A stretch of 64,000 nucleotides of DNA from Pectinophora gossypiella (lineage: Eukaryota > Arthropoda > Insecta > Lepidoptera > Gelechiidae): the NCBI RefSeq assembly GCF_024362695.1, contig NW_026063253.1, forward strand, positions 310,001 to 374,000, written 5' to 3'. Below are positions 32,399-44,039 of this stretch, in pieces. Made by a program: the position numbers and the translations under genes. The first letter of the stretch is position 1. The number at the start of each line of letters is the position of its first letter. The notes under the pieces were generated by a model, which was not told the origin of the DNA, made no database searches, and worked only from the letters and a program-made list of their open reading frames with translations.

Positions 32399-32545
32399 GT
32401 TGACCAAATTGGAGACGTCCTTAGAAAAGGTTCAGTACGATCTACTCTGAACCGGCGTGCGTGTATAAAACTATTGATGAAAATGGAGGAAGCAAGAGAA
32501 ATGTGCGGATCGAAGCAAATGGAATATAGTCATGAGTTTATGTAT
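32399..32545 (+). mobile_element. LINE C-terminus (family E), right of the retroelement
   Basis: Open frame reading VDQIGDVLRKGSVRSTLNRR then ACIKLLMKMEEAREMC. It is the same LINE piece as at 8,063 and continues the fragment at 19,977. It shows the retroelement landed in an old LINE, not in a host gene. Confidence 0.65.
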
Positions 32546-33429
32546 GTGTAATTCAGCTGTTTTTTCTTCGTCCGCAGTTCGTTAGCTGTCGTAGATCTTC
32601 ATAATTGGGTTTTCACTAATTTAAGAGCCACGCTCTTGTTGGTGTAGCATTCTCGATGCTTCTTTTTAGAGAAAAAAACAATGTATAATAAATAATAAAA
32701 ATAATAATTTCAAAAGCAACAACAAAATAACATAATTGGATATAATGACAAAATAAAATTATAGTTTAAAATTAGTCAGTCCATCACGTTAGAGGACAAG
32801 GGGCGAGTGGGAGATGATTATGAAGCACGAAACATTAAATTTATTCAAGACCCTGATCAAGTATGGACCGTAACTCACGAAGTAACTTACGAGTGTTTTC
32901 CTAAACATTCCTGAGTCCTCACTCACATAAACTTCCAGCACATTTTTGCACGTTACGAGATTCTTTCGCCGTTCCACACAAGACTTTAAAACTACACAAA
33001 CTGGTACAGATTGAAAGCGTTATTGAGCCCGAACTATGGAGAGCTTCAAGGGAACTATCTGAACTATCCCTAAGATGCCTCATCATCTTTAATCGCTGCA
33101 GACAGCGGCTGCTAATGAGAAAAATAATGAGAGCCCAGTCAAAGCTGGCTTAATCAACACCCTGGTATTGATTAATCCAGCGTTGACTGTGCACCGTAGC
33201 CTTGCGTTTTAGCCTCGTTTTTTGCAACAGGCCTGGGTTTGATGCCAAAGTTTCTCTTATTTTGTCTCTCTTTGTACTGATGAAAAACTATTAGTATTTT
33301 TCCTTTTGAGAGCTGCTCTTCGATAAGTATACTTTATTTAAATTGAGTCGTTCTAATTTAATGTTAAGTTCTCAAATTACAGCAGAAGCTCTGTAATATT
33401 TCTAAGATTATTTACCAAATAGACAGATC
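32546..33429. other. No gene; family-G fragment
   Basis: 32,619-32,665 carries TTTAAGAGCCACGCTCTTGT. The rest has no supported coding exon. A GC-richer stretch near 33,080-33,240 has no sustained frame. Confidence 0.5.
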
Positions 33430-33565
33430 TATTTGTCAAACGGTACACACGTTGGTCTAACAGAAAGTTGGGTGAGGTGTGGGTACGTAGTTCATTTTGC
33501 GATGGATGGACCTCTGACTACCCCAATTGGGATGTGGTTGTGAGCTTTTGTATGTCACACGGTAA
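33430..33565 (+). repeat. Repeat family F copy
   Basis: GTTGGTCTAACAGAAAGTTG, GGTGAGGTGTGGGTACG, TTCATTTTGCGATGGATGG and CCCCAATTGGGATGTGG in family order. Confidence 0.65.
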
Positions 33566-33974
33566 ATACTACTTACATGCATTAAAAGTACGGCAATATT
33601 TTTCAAATCAAATATTGCACAGAACTTAATTTTAATAATCAGTCATAATACATGAGTACAATTTTGGCGGCCTTATTGCTCTAGAGCATTTTCTAATTTG
33701 CCGATGTTTTTTTCTCAAAGTAATTCCCTGTCTCCAAATGCGACAGCTTAGGATTCCCCAATGATAAACGACGAGTTTATTGCATAAATCTGGTGAACGT
33801 AAGAACTGGGTGAAACAAGATAATGTGTACCTTTGTTCCATCTGAGCATCGACTTTGGTCTTTGAGACCTACGGCTTAGAGCGGCGCTTAAGTCATGAAC
33901 GGTCAAGGGCTTGGAATATTTTTTTGAAGTGCAGTTTTCATTAACACGTTTGAATCGACCTTTACGAGTATATA

Positions 33975-34110
33975 CGTAGACGGCGATACGGCTCACCGCC
34001 TATCACGTTGGTCTAACAGAAAGCTCGGTGAGGTGTAAGTACTTAGTTCATCTTGTGATGGATGTACCTTTGATTACCCCAAATGGGATATAATTTTGAA
34101 TTATGGCATT
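33975..34110 (+). repeat. Repeat family F copy
   Basis: Starts GTAGACGGCGATACGGCTCA and continues through CTAACAGAAAGCTCGGTGAG to CCCCAAATGGGATATAA. About 545 bases from the preceding copy in the same orientation. Confidence 0.7.
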
Positions 34111-34924
34111 GTCATAGAGTCCACGAACGTCGATTCCCGCTACGGTAACTCTCTTAATAGCGAGTGGCTGAACGTCGCGTCAGTCATTACATTTGTTTAT
34201 ATTCTTCATTTGACTCTTTTTTTTCTTGTCAACAGAGTTGATTTCATTGATAACCAGGAGACCTATTATAAATTCATATCGCGATCCACTTTCTGATGTC
34301 AAAGCAAAGAGGAATGTGAGCATACGGGACCTAGTTATGCGAAGTTGGTGTCGTTTCTTTAGAAGAGCAATTCATACGCCGGAGTGAACAGAAGCTCTGT
34401 TGATGGATGGCAGTAGGTATATTAACAATTGAGTACAAGTTGAATGGTAAGCTAAAAAAATGATACTTATAAAATAAAATAAATTTATAATTAAAATATA
34501 AATATTTATAAATAAAATGATTGGCTGATTATTATTTCCGTACAACTGTCCTTTCTGAACTGTCATTTCGAGACAAAACAGTTGAACAGTGGAGTTTGGA
34601 TTTTAAAAAAGATTGGGGCCTTAGGACCGTTTTGTATATTTATTTATTTATTATAGTGCATCAACAGCAGTATATACACAAACGAAAATAAAATACACAT
34701 AGGGAAAGTTCCGGTATGGCATGTGTACATATAAGAATAAAAATAAAATAAATTTATTGCCAGTAACAATTTACATTTTTCTATAAGAAATAAGTATTAA
34801 TTATGAATATTACGAATACGGGCAAAAGGAAATGGCTCAGCTTGTGCTGTGAAGGAGTCATGCTATGGCGCAATCCAGCGCTGGTCTTCAATCATTTCCT
34901 CTTCCTGGGATATTGTGCGGAAGT
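34111..34924. other. No gene seen
   Basis: AT-rich. 34,630-34,790 includes two LINE-tail-like stretches (TATTTATTTATTTATTATAG; AATAAAATAAATTTATTGCC). No exon supported. Confidence 0.5.
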
Positions 34925-35075
34925 AATTCTGTACCGTCATTGAAAAGTAATATAACTCGATAGCCGATTTCGGCTACAGCGATTACTGCTTCACACGGTA
35001 ATTCATTTCTTAGGGTTAGGAGCTTTGCTGGACTGCTCCTAAGTGTGCCCTAATATAAGCACATAAGCCATGAGA
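34925..35075 (-). repeat. Inverted copy of the 14,330-14,470 repeat
   Basis: CGATAGCCGATTTCGGCTAC and CTTAGGGTTAGGAGCTTTGC are reverse complements of blocks in the earlier copy. Confidence 0.55.
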
Positions 35076-36644
35076 GAAATCATTGTAGGGTCAAAAAATA
35101 CTATCAGAACCCTATCTTGTTCGCGTGACCTCGGTTGCGGCAACATTTGTTTTTTTTGACATGACTTATTGTAGATTTGCTGCAGATAGCGTTAACTACT
35201 TGGCCGAGAACGCTAATAATAAAATGTATGCAGTTCTATAAACTTGTACCTCACCTAGTTACGCAATTATTACTAGCTGGTGGTGCAACTATGGTGTCCT
35301 AGTAAGACAGGGACTTCATCATCAGCCCACTACAGTCTACTGCTTTACATTATGCCTCTCCCAAGGCGCGCCACAAAGTACTAACCTCCGCCGTCCGCCG
35401 CCCGCCATCTTGCCAGTGATCGACCCTAGTTATATACAGTGAAACCCTTCGGGCAAGTCTGGGGCCAAGAGCAAACCCATCAAAGGTAAAAAAAAATAAC
35501 CTTAATACTACTGAGTAGAATGGCTGCTTTTCGCCTTCGATAATACAAAATGGCATTAAAAAAATATAATATATTCTTAAAATGTAAGTAAATACTCAGA
35601 AAAGTAACTCAACATCTGTAACACGCACCACACGCGGAAACCAAGCAAGCATAGAAACGGAACGACCGCCGCAATCCCGTCAGTAAATCTCGTAAAAAGG
35701 ATTTGCCCCTTGTATCCAGGGCCGATTTACAACCACAATACGACTATCACCGTGTACAGGGTGCGTGAACATTCACTCGACCCTGGACGCCTTTTGAAGG
35801 GCAATTGAATGAAAGAAGGAGACTTGGACACACTTTCGTGGGTTGAAAAGAATTAACAAGATAAATAGTACGCCCCATTGGTCACAGGGTAGAACTTATA
35901 GGTGTATGAGCAATTCGCTCCCGTCCTATTATATGAGACTTAAACACAACTGGTGAAGAGTGGGTGTATATATACTATACCTACCCCTGCTTCTGCCTAC
36001 CCCTTTCGGGTTAGAGGTGTGATGATTTGTTATGTTTGTTATGGTTGAAAGCATAACTATGGAGGTTTCTGGCCAGCTAAAGTCCATACATTTTAATTAC
36101 CATAACCTCTCTCAGTCAAGCATGTGAATTTTAGATTTATTCAATCTTCTATAAATTGCTTTACTAGCTATCTTCTAAGAAATAAAGCTTTATTTTCGGA
36201 TCCTTTGGGGTATACCTTTTAAACAGGTATTTATTACTTGTAAAAGGTTTTCTATTTAGAACTTCCAAAGTTTCATACGTCAAACTTATTTGATTTATTG
36301 AATTACAGTTACATAGTAGGTATAACTTTGTAGGAAAATTATTTTGTAATTTATTGATAAAGTTCGCATAATAATAACCGTACTTCGTACCAATATTGTT
36401 CTGTATTCCTAATAAACCAGACATTCAAAACCTGAACATCCTATATGTTAGTGTAGTTTTTTCGAATCGCTTAAAGCGCAATAATTTGGTTATATGAGAC
36501 AATATTTTCATTTCATGTTAAAATCGTCCGATTTTATTTCTCAATAGCGTGCATTTTTAATGGCTTCCATGTTTCAGAATTTTTCTAATCACTTGTAAAC
36601 GCAACCCAAATAAATTAATTTTATTGCTTTCTATTTGTGAGTAA
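35076..36644. other. No gene; GC-rich patch and repeat debris
   Basis: 35,165-35,230 is a diverged copy of the repeat at 7,110. 35,385-35,410 is GC-rich (CCTCCGCCGTCCGCCGCCCG) without a credible exon. 35,925-36,030 is a family-J copy (GACTTAAACACAACTGGTGA...GGTTAGAGGTGTGATG). A minus-strand open stretch at 36,164-36,424 has no recognised domain. Confidence 0.45.
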
Positions 36645-36745
36645 GAAATAATACTTCGTATAGAACTGTAACTCTCCGCTCCCCACCAGCGTCTGAGCTA
36701 GGTTTACCTCACTCCTCTCGGTCTTACTTTGGTCTTGAATCGTAC
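36645..36745 (+). repeat. Repeat family P, copy 1
   Basis: AATAATACTTCGTATAGAAC, TCCCCACCAGCG and CGGTCTTACTTTGGTCTTGA recur at 45,297-45,420. Class unknown. Confidence 0.55.
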
Positions 36746-37300
36746 GGGCATCAGACGTCACACACAGATGTGCGTCTAAAATAACGTCAATGTGTAGTGT
36801 CTGTGTAAAACGAGGTTTTTGTATGAAATGTCCGGGATGTGGTTGAAGGTAATAAATACAATTACAATTACACAATAAACAAAACAGTTACAACAACAAA
36901 ACTTATTCAAAGACATTAAAATTATGCCTTAATGTTTACTGTTTATTTATTTGTACTTTCTTGTGTAAGTTGCTTTTATTGCGTGTTTTGATAGTAAGTT
37001 ATGTGTTATTTCATGTTTTGTTTTTTTATCTGTTCTGTGGTGTCCCTTTATAATAAAAGTTTCTATTATGTTAATAGTTATTATTATGTTACATACCTAA
37101 TGTAACCAGCCTACTTGCCTAAAGGCCCTGCTTATGTCTGAGGCCCTGTATAGCGATTTTTCTTGCAGCTACTTTTCTTCAGCAATATAGGTTGAGAAGC
37201 TGGAATACTTTTATGCAGATAAGCCGTTCGACATACGCGGCGGTAAATGAAACTTCGTGAGGAATCTCACGGTATGTGACTTAACTTGTATTGGGCTGGT

Positions 37301-37360
37301 TTTCCCTTCGCGGGTTGGAAGGTCAGACAGGCAGTCGCTTCTGTAAAAAACCGGTATACT
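37301..37360 (+). mobile_element. SINE-D fragment
   Basis: CCCTTCGCGGGTTGGAAGGT, CAGACAGGCAGTCGCTTCTG and AAAAAACCGG match the SINE-D body in the opposite orientation to other copies. Confidence 0.65.
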
Positions 37361-37394
37361 AGGGAGATGATGAAGGCGTTCGAAATACATTAAA

Positions 37395-37520
37395 TCACGC
37401 CTAATTCCCTTTGGGGTAGGCAGAGATCACGGAATTCCACTTACTACGACCATGACACACCACTTTCGCTTCTTCCACTCTCATCAAAGACTTAATGCAT
37501 GCTCGGTGGTTTAGAGTTCT
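37395..37520 (-). mobile_element. LINE remnant (family E)
   Basis: GGGGTAGGCAGAGATCACGG, AATTCCACTTACTACGAC and TCATCAAAGACTTAATGCAT follow the order of the copy at 2,105. Confidence 0.6.
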
Positions 37521-38454
37521 CTTGTCAAAAAAAAAAACTTATTTATACACTGACGATATTTTTGAGTTTGAGTTATGTTTTCAATGGAGGTTACTTACAC
37601 CTATGACGACCAAAAGCCTAAATAACCTTTTTTTTAAGTCGGTTAATAATGATGTTTGCACGAATGACAGACAGACAGTAATATAATTTAAGCAACATTT
37701 CCGCTCTTAACTTTATTTATGCCAGTCAGGAAATATTGCACTGTCAGCTTTTCCTTTCTGATGTAAATTTTTGGAATATATTTATATTTATTTATGATAA
37801 CAGTATTTTCTCGCAATGGCTTGAATTGATTGGTAGAGAAGTTAAAACAAGGATGGATGTGTAGTCGACTGAAAATGTTAGACAAAACTAATTTACTAAC
37901 TACATGAATAAGACGACGCGTGGAATTATAAACATGTATTTACGGCAGATCCCCACGACACCGTTGTAAAGTTTTGGTTTTGCGTAAAAACAAAAACTGA
38001 TGGAAAAGTTGTGACGTCATCAACATAAATGCTCGCAAATTCATACAATTAGTTGTTTTCTGGAATTCAAGCTGATCTTAGAAATGAACCAAAATACACA
38101 TAGACAGTTATTTATGTTATGTTAGTTGCTGATTCGATTAATTCCCAACGTCGAGAAAGTTCCTAACAAGAATCTACGTAAGCGCGAAGTTCAAATAAAA
38201 CAATAGGTACATTGTAACTTGTTGGGCTTGGCTCAAGCTTTAGACAGGGTTCGGGATTAGTCACAGCGCGGGCGATGAAGCGTTGAAATTACAAATGCTC
38301 AATTGATATAGCACCGTGCTTGTATCCGCGAAGGGGTAGGTGGGTCATTCTTCTTTTTTATCGACAATAAGAAGTCATTTTCTCGTTATATCGGATTTAA
38401 CATCTTTCATTATAACGGCAATAAATATTTAAAAAACATCATATAGAGATTCAA
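37521..38454. other. No gene seen
   Basis: AT-rich; short open frames only, with no domain, splice pair or RNA gene recognised. Confidence 0.5.
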
Positions 38455-38640
38455 ATTCAAAAATTCAAATTCAAAAATATCTTTATTCAGTAGGTAACAT
38501 AGTTACACTTTGAATCGTCAATTTTTACATAACGAACGTCTCATCCGCCTAAAACTACTGCAGCTTCTCACAACCTGTATAGCCGGGGAAAAGAAGCTGC
38601 AAGAAAAACCTCGGCACAGGGCCCTAGACGTTCTTTAAAA
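38455..38640 (-). mobile_element. LINE 3' end, reverse orientation
   Basis: Starts with ATTCAAATTCAAAAAT repeats and contains CGGCACAGGGCCCTAG near the other side. The inverse-orientation relative at 43,788-43,955 shares GGGCCCTGTGCCGAGGTTTT and the AACGTTCGTTATGTAAAAAT block. Confidence 0.6.
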
Positions 38641-39105
38641 AAATAAAAATAAACATAAAATATTGATATACAATTGATTAATTTAGCTGCCTATGATGTG
38701 TCTGTAGAGGAGTATTTAGTGTTTCTCTTTATCTTGGTAATATACTGTTCCTTGCAGGCGCATTGCAAAATATATTGTGACAGAGTGGCCCTTTTCATCG
38801 GAGACAGCATTTCGATTTACCACTCTGTCACAGAATTTTGTGAAAAACAACCAAGCTACGTTAATCACTAATCGAGGAACCGATTAGTATTTCGCTAGTA
38901 TTTTAAGTATAATAAGATAACTATATTTTTGGACAATGGAAAGATTAAATAAAATTCTAAAACATGCTATGTTATAGCAGAGCGAAGGACAGATCATTGT
39001 CGATAAAAAAGAAGAACGACCCATGTGTACTTAGTATATTGTCCCACTCATCGCCAGCTATGTTTAAAGTCCGTTTAGATAATACGCGGCGAGTCCTAGC
39101 ACGTT

Positions 39106-39226
39106 TTTTTTTTAATAATATAGGCTCACGTTTGACCACTCACCTGATGGTAAGTGACGATGTGGACTAGTGGATCATGCTTACCTAGCAAATGCCTATT
39201 CATTCTAGACTTGAAGACTCATTCTC
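39106..39226 (+). repeat. Repeat family L copy
   Basis: Same block order as 2,694-2,890: poly-T, ATAGGCTCACGTTTGACCAC, AAGTGACGATGTGGAC, CTTACCTAGCAAATGCCTAT. Confidence 0.6.
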
Positions 39227-39293
39227 GTGGATTGCTTGTTTGTAATTCTCTATCGGCTACAGACGCTCCGTAAATCTTTTTCTTACCGTGTGC

Positions 39294-39796
39294 CGACCTC
39301 CGTGGTCCAGTGGTTGAGCGTTGGGCTCACGATCCAGAGGTCCCGGGTCCGAATCCCGGTGGGGACATATCTCAAAAATCACTTTGTGATCCCTAGTTCG
39401 GTTATGACTGGTGGATGACGAGTGACAGCGGCCGCGTGGGCGGCAGTGGCGCGTTGAACAGGCGCATGAACGGCTGCACGACCACTGTGAAGTCCTCCGT
39501 CGTGTCGTAGCGACCGCTGTCCACCTGGAAGGTGAAAATCATATAACACACAGACATAAGCTCACGACTTTAGGGACGGTACTGACTTTACAGGCTGATC
39601 ACGTGATTGTCCAAAAAGTAAGATGATCCGTGCATCCGCAGGCACGTTAAGTCGTTGGTCCCGGTTACTACTTACTGATGTAAGTAAGTAGTCGTTACAT
39701 GAGCCATGTCAGGGGCCTTTGGCGACTCAATAATAACCCTGACACCAGGGTTGATGAGGTTGGTAATTCACTTCACAACCCACACGATAGAAGAAG
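39294..39796 (+). mobile_element. SINE-B split by a foreign 178-bp insert
   Basis: The head (CCGTGGTCCAGTGGTTGAGC; B box GGTCCGAATCCCGG) and body to TAGTTCGGTTATGACT are followed by 173-178 foreign bases. The SINE then resumes at TTACAGGCTGATCACGTGAT, the very next part of the family consensus, and runs to the normal end (CACACGATAGAAG). TGACT flanks the insert at 39,405-39,409 and 39,583-39,587. Confidence 0.88.
39402..39524 (-). pseudogene. Phospholipase-B-like exon fragment inside a SINE
   Basis: On the minus strand a splice-acceptor-like TTTTCACCTTCCAG (AG at 39,526-39,525) precedes an open frame from 39,524, then a TAA that belongs to SINE sequence. The 40 residues include YDTTEDFTVVVQPFMRLFNA. 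EDFTVVVQPF is a signature I associate with animal phospholipase B1 / PLB-like GDSL lipases, just before their catalytic-His region. The patch is GC-rich with GC-ending codons, unlike its surroundings. No sister exon, donor site or GDSL block is nearby, and the exon runs into the SINE, so I call a captured fragment with part of its intron. Family assignment is from memory of the motif. Confidence 0.65.
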
Positions 39797-41112
39797 ACTG
39801 TATGCCACCTTCCCGCGTAAGTGAGACTGAGACGCAATCTGCACGCGCTCCCTTACCCCTTACGACCATTCCGACTACAGTGCTGCCGTTGAGGAAATGC
39901 GCATTTGTCATTTAACAGATTGACAGAACTAGGGATGGGCATTAAGTAACACTGTTACTGTAATCAACACTTAAAAATATTGTTAAGCTATCGTTCGTTA
40001 GCTCGCTCGTTAGTTATCTTAATTATTAAATAAAATTTTTTTAGTATTTCTTTGTAAATGTGTATATTTATCGTAAATTGAAGTTATTATGTCATTTTTT
40101 CTATTATTTAGTGCTGATGTAAGGTCAAAAAAAATTTCATCGTAATGTGTTCGCCGCTTCTAAGATATCCCGAATATCGAATCACCAGCTGTCAAATGCG
40201 CATTCTCTCGGCGGCATCACTTGATTGGGGTTTTGAGTCTCAGTTTATGTGTATATTTCTGTCACCCATTTCGTTTCTTGACGACTCTTTACTAGCTGAT
40301 CAAAAATCGCAGTCTCGCTATTCGTGTGCATTGAGGCAGACACCTCACGTTAAACAATTATGTCAACACAAGTAAGTTTAAGCATGATTCGGGATAACTC
40401 GTCAAATGATCAAAGCTCAGATGTGGAACAGATTGTGGTTTAAACAGCTACAATCGTGATTTTGTCGAGTAATAATTTCTATGTATCCAGTTTTGCGGTA
40501 GAAGCAATTATAACTTAGTTCTATGGTACTTGCTCGGGTATTATGTTGGATACATTATGTTGTATAACTGTTAACAAAATATGTGGAGTAGTGTCTCGGG
40601 TGTATGTAGCAAATACCCTTGAAACTCGTGATAATGGTGGAAGCAGATGAAGAAGAATTTAATACAACCACCACCGTTCGTAACACCTCCTTTCATCCGA
40701 CAATCTGTCTCTAAATATTCCTTCCCATTCCTCTATTTTCTACTCCAAGTCTTTTGCTGTTCGTCTGAGCATTTAAGTATTGATATTTATTTATTATAAC
40801 AATTATTATTATGTAGTTCTTGTACTCGTAAGTGTATCTATGTATATTTATACTTTTATACCTACAAGTATTCCCATGCTGCACTATCCCGCTATATTAC
40901 ATAATTTGAAATATCTCCTATACCTAAAGGTTGCCTGGATAATGGATTTGTACTCATTCTATTTCTCTTTTGTTTTTTCCTGTTTGTGCAATAAAGTATT
41001 AGTTATGTCATTCGTAATCGAAAAAATATAAGTAATCAATATTCTACATGAATGGCGTCGGCGTCGGCTTAATGACGATACATAGGTCGGAGAATTTCGC
41101 ATTTACAATAGA
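39797..41112. other. No gene seen
   Basis: 39,811-39,870 has a GC-richer repeat piece (GTAAGTGAGACTGAGACGCA), related to sequence near 42,250 and 63,955. 40,980-41,010 has a LINE-like TGTGCAATAAAGTATTAG. No exon supported. Confidence 0.5.
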
Positions 41113-41183
41113 AGGACCCGATGGTCTAATGGTTAACACACTTGCCCCGGCTTTATAAAAGCTGCGGGTTCAAGTCCAGTCCG
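41113..41183 (+). repeat. tRNA-like SINE head
   Basis: GATGGTCTAATGGTTAAC resembles an A box and GGGTTCAAGTCC a B box. The acceptor and T stems do not pair well, so this is more likely a SINE head or decayed tRNA than a working tRNA gene. Confidence 0.5.
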
Positions 41184-41344
41184 ACTCAGATTTGAAACTT
41201 GAGAATATATTATTATATTTTTTATAAGACGACAAATCAACACTAAGATAATCAAGACACTTCTCAGTATCTGAAGAGAGGTCAGCCCTGAATCAATCAG
41301 AGGAATAAAACATACCTACTTCACTCTGAAACACATACACTAGG

Positions 41345-41575
41345 CTTAGCAAAGTCTAAGAGAAAGCTCGGTGAGGTGTGGGTAAAGTTATGAGTAATAT
41401 AATGTACCCACTTTAGAACTCTGTCGCACTAACATATTTGACATTTAGTGAGACTTACAGTTCAATTTGTAAAAAAAGTTAATGTGACATGGTAGCAAAG
41501 TGTAAACATATTAATGCTCGTGACCGTACTTAGTTCATCTTGCGATGGATGTAACTCTGTTTACACCTTTTCGAA
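41345..41575 (+). repeat. Repeat family F interrupted by a short MITE
   Basis: Family F runs through GAAAGCTCGGTGAGGTGTGG and resumes at GTACTTAGTTCATCTTGCGA (about 41,525). The roughly 140 bases between contain CACTTTAGAACTCTGTCGC and AATGTGACATGGTA, typical of a short dispersed element. A GTA flanks both junctions. Confidence 0.6.
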
Positions 41576-41647
41576 TACAGTCGTCAGCTTAGGTTATATT
41601 ATGATGTCATTCCAAAATTCCTTAGCGGCGGCTTGGTGGAGAACTAT

Positions 41648-41924
41648 GCATCATCATCATCAGCCCATTAACGTCCCCACTGCTGGGGCACGGGCCTCCC
41701 CTTTGGATGGATAGGGAGATCGGGCCTTAAACCATCATGCGAGCCCAGTGCGGATTGATGGTTATTAACGACTGCTAATGCAGTCGGGACCAACGGCTTA
41801 ACGTGCCTTCCGAAGCACGAAGGAGCTCGAGATGGAAACTTTTTTTTTGTGGTCTTTGCGAAAGTTGCTTTACTTCAACAATCGCAGACCGAGCGCGTTA
41901 ACCGCTGCGCCACCGAGTTCCTCC
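41648..41924 (-). mobile_element. SINE-C (tRNA/5S-type head), full length
   Basis: GAGAACTAT is duplicated at 41,639-41,647 and 41,925-41,933. Minus strand: GGTGGCGCAGCGGTTAACGC head, a 5S-like part that is shortened here, the shared core, and the tail CCCCAGCAGTGGGGACGTTA with (GATGAT)n. The GGCCGGTCATAGGATGGGTG block present in sister copies is deleted. Confidence 0.85.
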
Positions 41925-41933
41925 GAGAACTAT

Positions 41934-42649
41934 ACATACTTACTCCTATAACTAGAATCATATAACAAGCTACCAAAAGAGGTCAAGGCTAAGCGTATGT
42001 CAAATGGAGGCATTCTAAGCCACGGGTGAAAATATGTGTTCTTTCCCATCGTCGCAAATCCCTTACAACCCTCATGTTATTTTTACTTTCGCATTTTTTC
42101 CTGCTCTTTAACCGGATCCATAGAATAAAGAATAATACTATTTACAGAATGGACTCTCTCCGCACGAGTTCGTATAAGTGCCGAGCTAAATCAATCTTTA
42201 TTGTCACCCCACTGCTGGCTCTCACTTTATTCCAAAAGGGCGAAAAAGAGCGCGCAGACTATCTGTCTCGCACGCACTTACGCGACAAAGCGGCACTCGT
42301 TAAGAACTAGATTTTTGTATGGATTGTCCGGTCTGAAGGGCTATGAACGATAGCGTTTTTGTGCTACGTATATCTGTGTTGAGCGCCAAATAACGATGGA
42401 CATGTATTTATAGATGGTTAAGCTGCCTTCGTCTTTAAATCAACGTTTATGTAGACGGATAGAGAGATAATTTACGGGCGGGTAGAACCACAAAATACTA
42501 GAGGAGACTTCGTACAAGGAAGTGTACCTTAGGAATTCAGAACTTGTGATATTGAATTTCGTTTAGATAAATAATATGATGAATTTAAAAGATCCTGTAA
42601 GTATTTAGCTATACTCTGATTGTATTGTTTGTATTGAGTTATATTCTCC
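41934..42649. other. No gene seen
   Basis: 42,170-42,300 holds a repeat piece (AAAAAGAGCGCGCAGACTATCTGTC...) related to 39,811 and 63,955. No supported exon. Confidence 0.5.
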
Positions 42650-42917
42650 TCTCTATAGTGTGCGTTGTGAGGTAAATCTGCCCCTGACATGACTCATGTA
42701 ACGACTACGTACTTACATCAGTAAGTAGTAACCGGGACCAACGGCTTAACGTGCTTTCCGAAACACGGATCGTCTTACTTTCGGACAATCAGGTGATCAG
42801 CCTGTAATGTCCTAAACCAAACTAGGGATCACAAAGTGATTTTTGTGATATGTCCCGGGACTCGGAACCTCCGGATCGTTTTGCCCAACGCTCAACCACT
42901 GGACCACGGAGGCCGTT
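42650..42917 (-). mobile_element. SINE-B with a 3'-part deletion
   Basis: Head, B-box region and core are present. The AACCTCATCAACCCTGGTGT segment of the tail is missing, joining GTGAGGTAAATCTG to CCCCTGACATGAC. Confidence 0.85.
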
Positions 42918-43395
42918 ATGTTTTGAGGTTTTACTATTACACAAAGTGAGAAGCATTTTTCTACATATACTAATTTGAGCAATATCTTTGGTGCAACCTT
43001 GGATTATTTATTTACGCGCTTAGAAAGACTTATCTTAACTATCGCTTTCATGTGCGATATCTCACTTACCACGAAATCTCAGAAGCTACAAGAGCTAGGG
43101 GGTTTAGGACGTAGGTGCTCACTAAGACAGGACTTAAAACAACAAAAGGGGTTAAAAAAACGGGTTAGACATTTGTTTGAAACTTTGTCATTTTTGAAGT
43201 TAGTCACAATTGAAATCCGGGGCGGACAAATAGTAGATATATTATAAATGGTGCAATGTTTTTGCTGTTGATTAACCCTGTTTTCTCGTTTTGATCTCAA
43301 TCTGACTCTTTTGATACAGAACAATGCGTCTCTCTGAGTTTACCTTTGAACAGTTTTAATTAAATATAAACGTTGTCAAAAAGGTTAGTGATTAT
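42918..43395. other. No gene seen
   Basis: Overlapping open stretches on both strands (about 42,975-43,324) have no recognised domain. Confidence 0.45.
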
Positions 43396-43406
43396 TTAGA
43401 AATATT

Positions 43407-43708
43407 CATCATAATCACCAGCCCATTAACGTCCCGACTGCTGGGGCACGGGCCTTCCCTATGAATGGATAGGGAGATCGGGCCTTAAACCACCACGCGG
43501 GCCCAGTGCGTATTGGTGGTTATTAACGACTGCTAATGCAGCCGGGACCAACGACTTAACGTGCCTTCCGAAGGACGGATGAGCTCGAGATAAAAACTTT
43601 TTTTCTGTGGTCACCCATCCTATGACCGGCCTTTGCGAAAGTCGCTTAACTTCAACAATCGCAGACCGAGCGCGTTAACCGCTGCGCCACCGAGCTCCTC
43701 CTAAAATA
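43407..43708 (-). mobile_element. SINE-C, full length, 11-bp target duplication
   Basis: TTAGAAATATT is duplicated at 43,396-43,406 and 43,709-43,719. The minus strand carries the tRNA-like left part (GGTGGCGCAGCGGTTAACGC), then TTGAAGTTAAGCGACTTTCG and GGCCGGTCATAGGATGGGTG, corresponding to the internal promoter of 5S rRNA (box A GAAGTTAAGC, box C GGATGGGTGACC), then core and tail. Confidence 0.92.
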
Positions 43709-43787
43709 TTAGAAATATTAGTGATTTTAAAACAACCAAATTTTTAAATTGTAAGTAGGTATAACAATATTTCATGTTTATTTTTAA

Positions 43788-43955
43788 GAATATCTAGGGC
43801 CCTGTGCCGAGGTTTTTCTTGCAGCTTATTGTCGTCGGCTATTCAAGAGAAGCTGTGTTTTAGACAGATGAAACGTTCGTTATGTAAAAATTAAATTCAA
43901 AGTGTAACTATGTTCACTTATGAACTAAGATATTTTTGAATTTCAATTAAATTTT
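43788..43955 (+). mobile_element. LINE 3' end
   Basis: GGGCCCTGTGCCGAGGTTTT, TCTTGCAGCTTATTG, ACGTTCGTTATGTAAAAATT and a TTTTTGAATTTCAATT end; plus-strand counterpart of 38,455-38,640. Related pieces: 37,120-37,240 and 46,250-46,395. Confidence 0.6.
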
Positions 43956-44039
43956 CTGACGCTATGTTCACAAAAGTGGAAATTATTGAAATCACTGGAG
44001 CCGATTTCAGGAACTATTTAGCAACTTAGTGTTCATTTT

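Noticed and set aside
36164..36424. 86-codon minus-strand frame
   Set aside because: No recognisable domain, no exon borders, AT-rich codons; could be debris.
39402..39524. Live exon of a phospholipase-B gene
   Set aside because: It interrupts a single SINE, has no visible donor or neighbouring exons, and its frame ends in SINE sequence; kept as a captured fragment.
41113..41183. Functional tRNA gene
   Set aside because: Acceptor and T stems do not pair properly and no clear anticodon loop forms.
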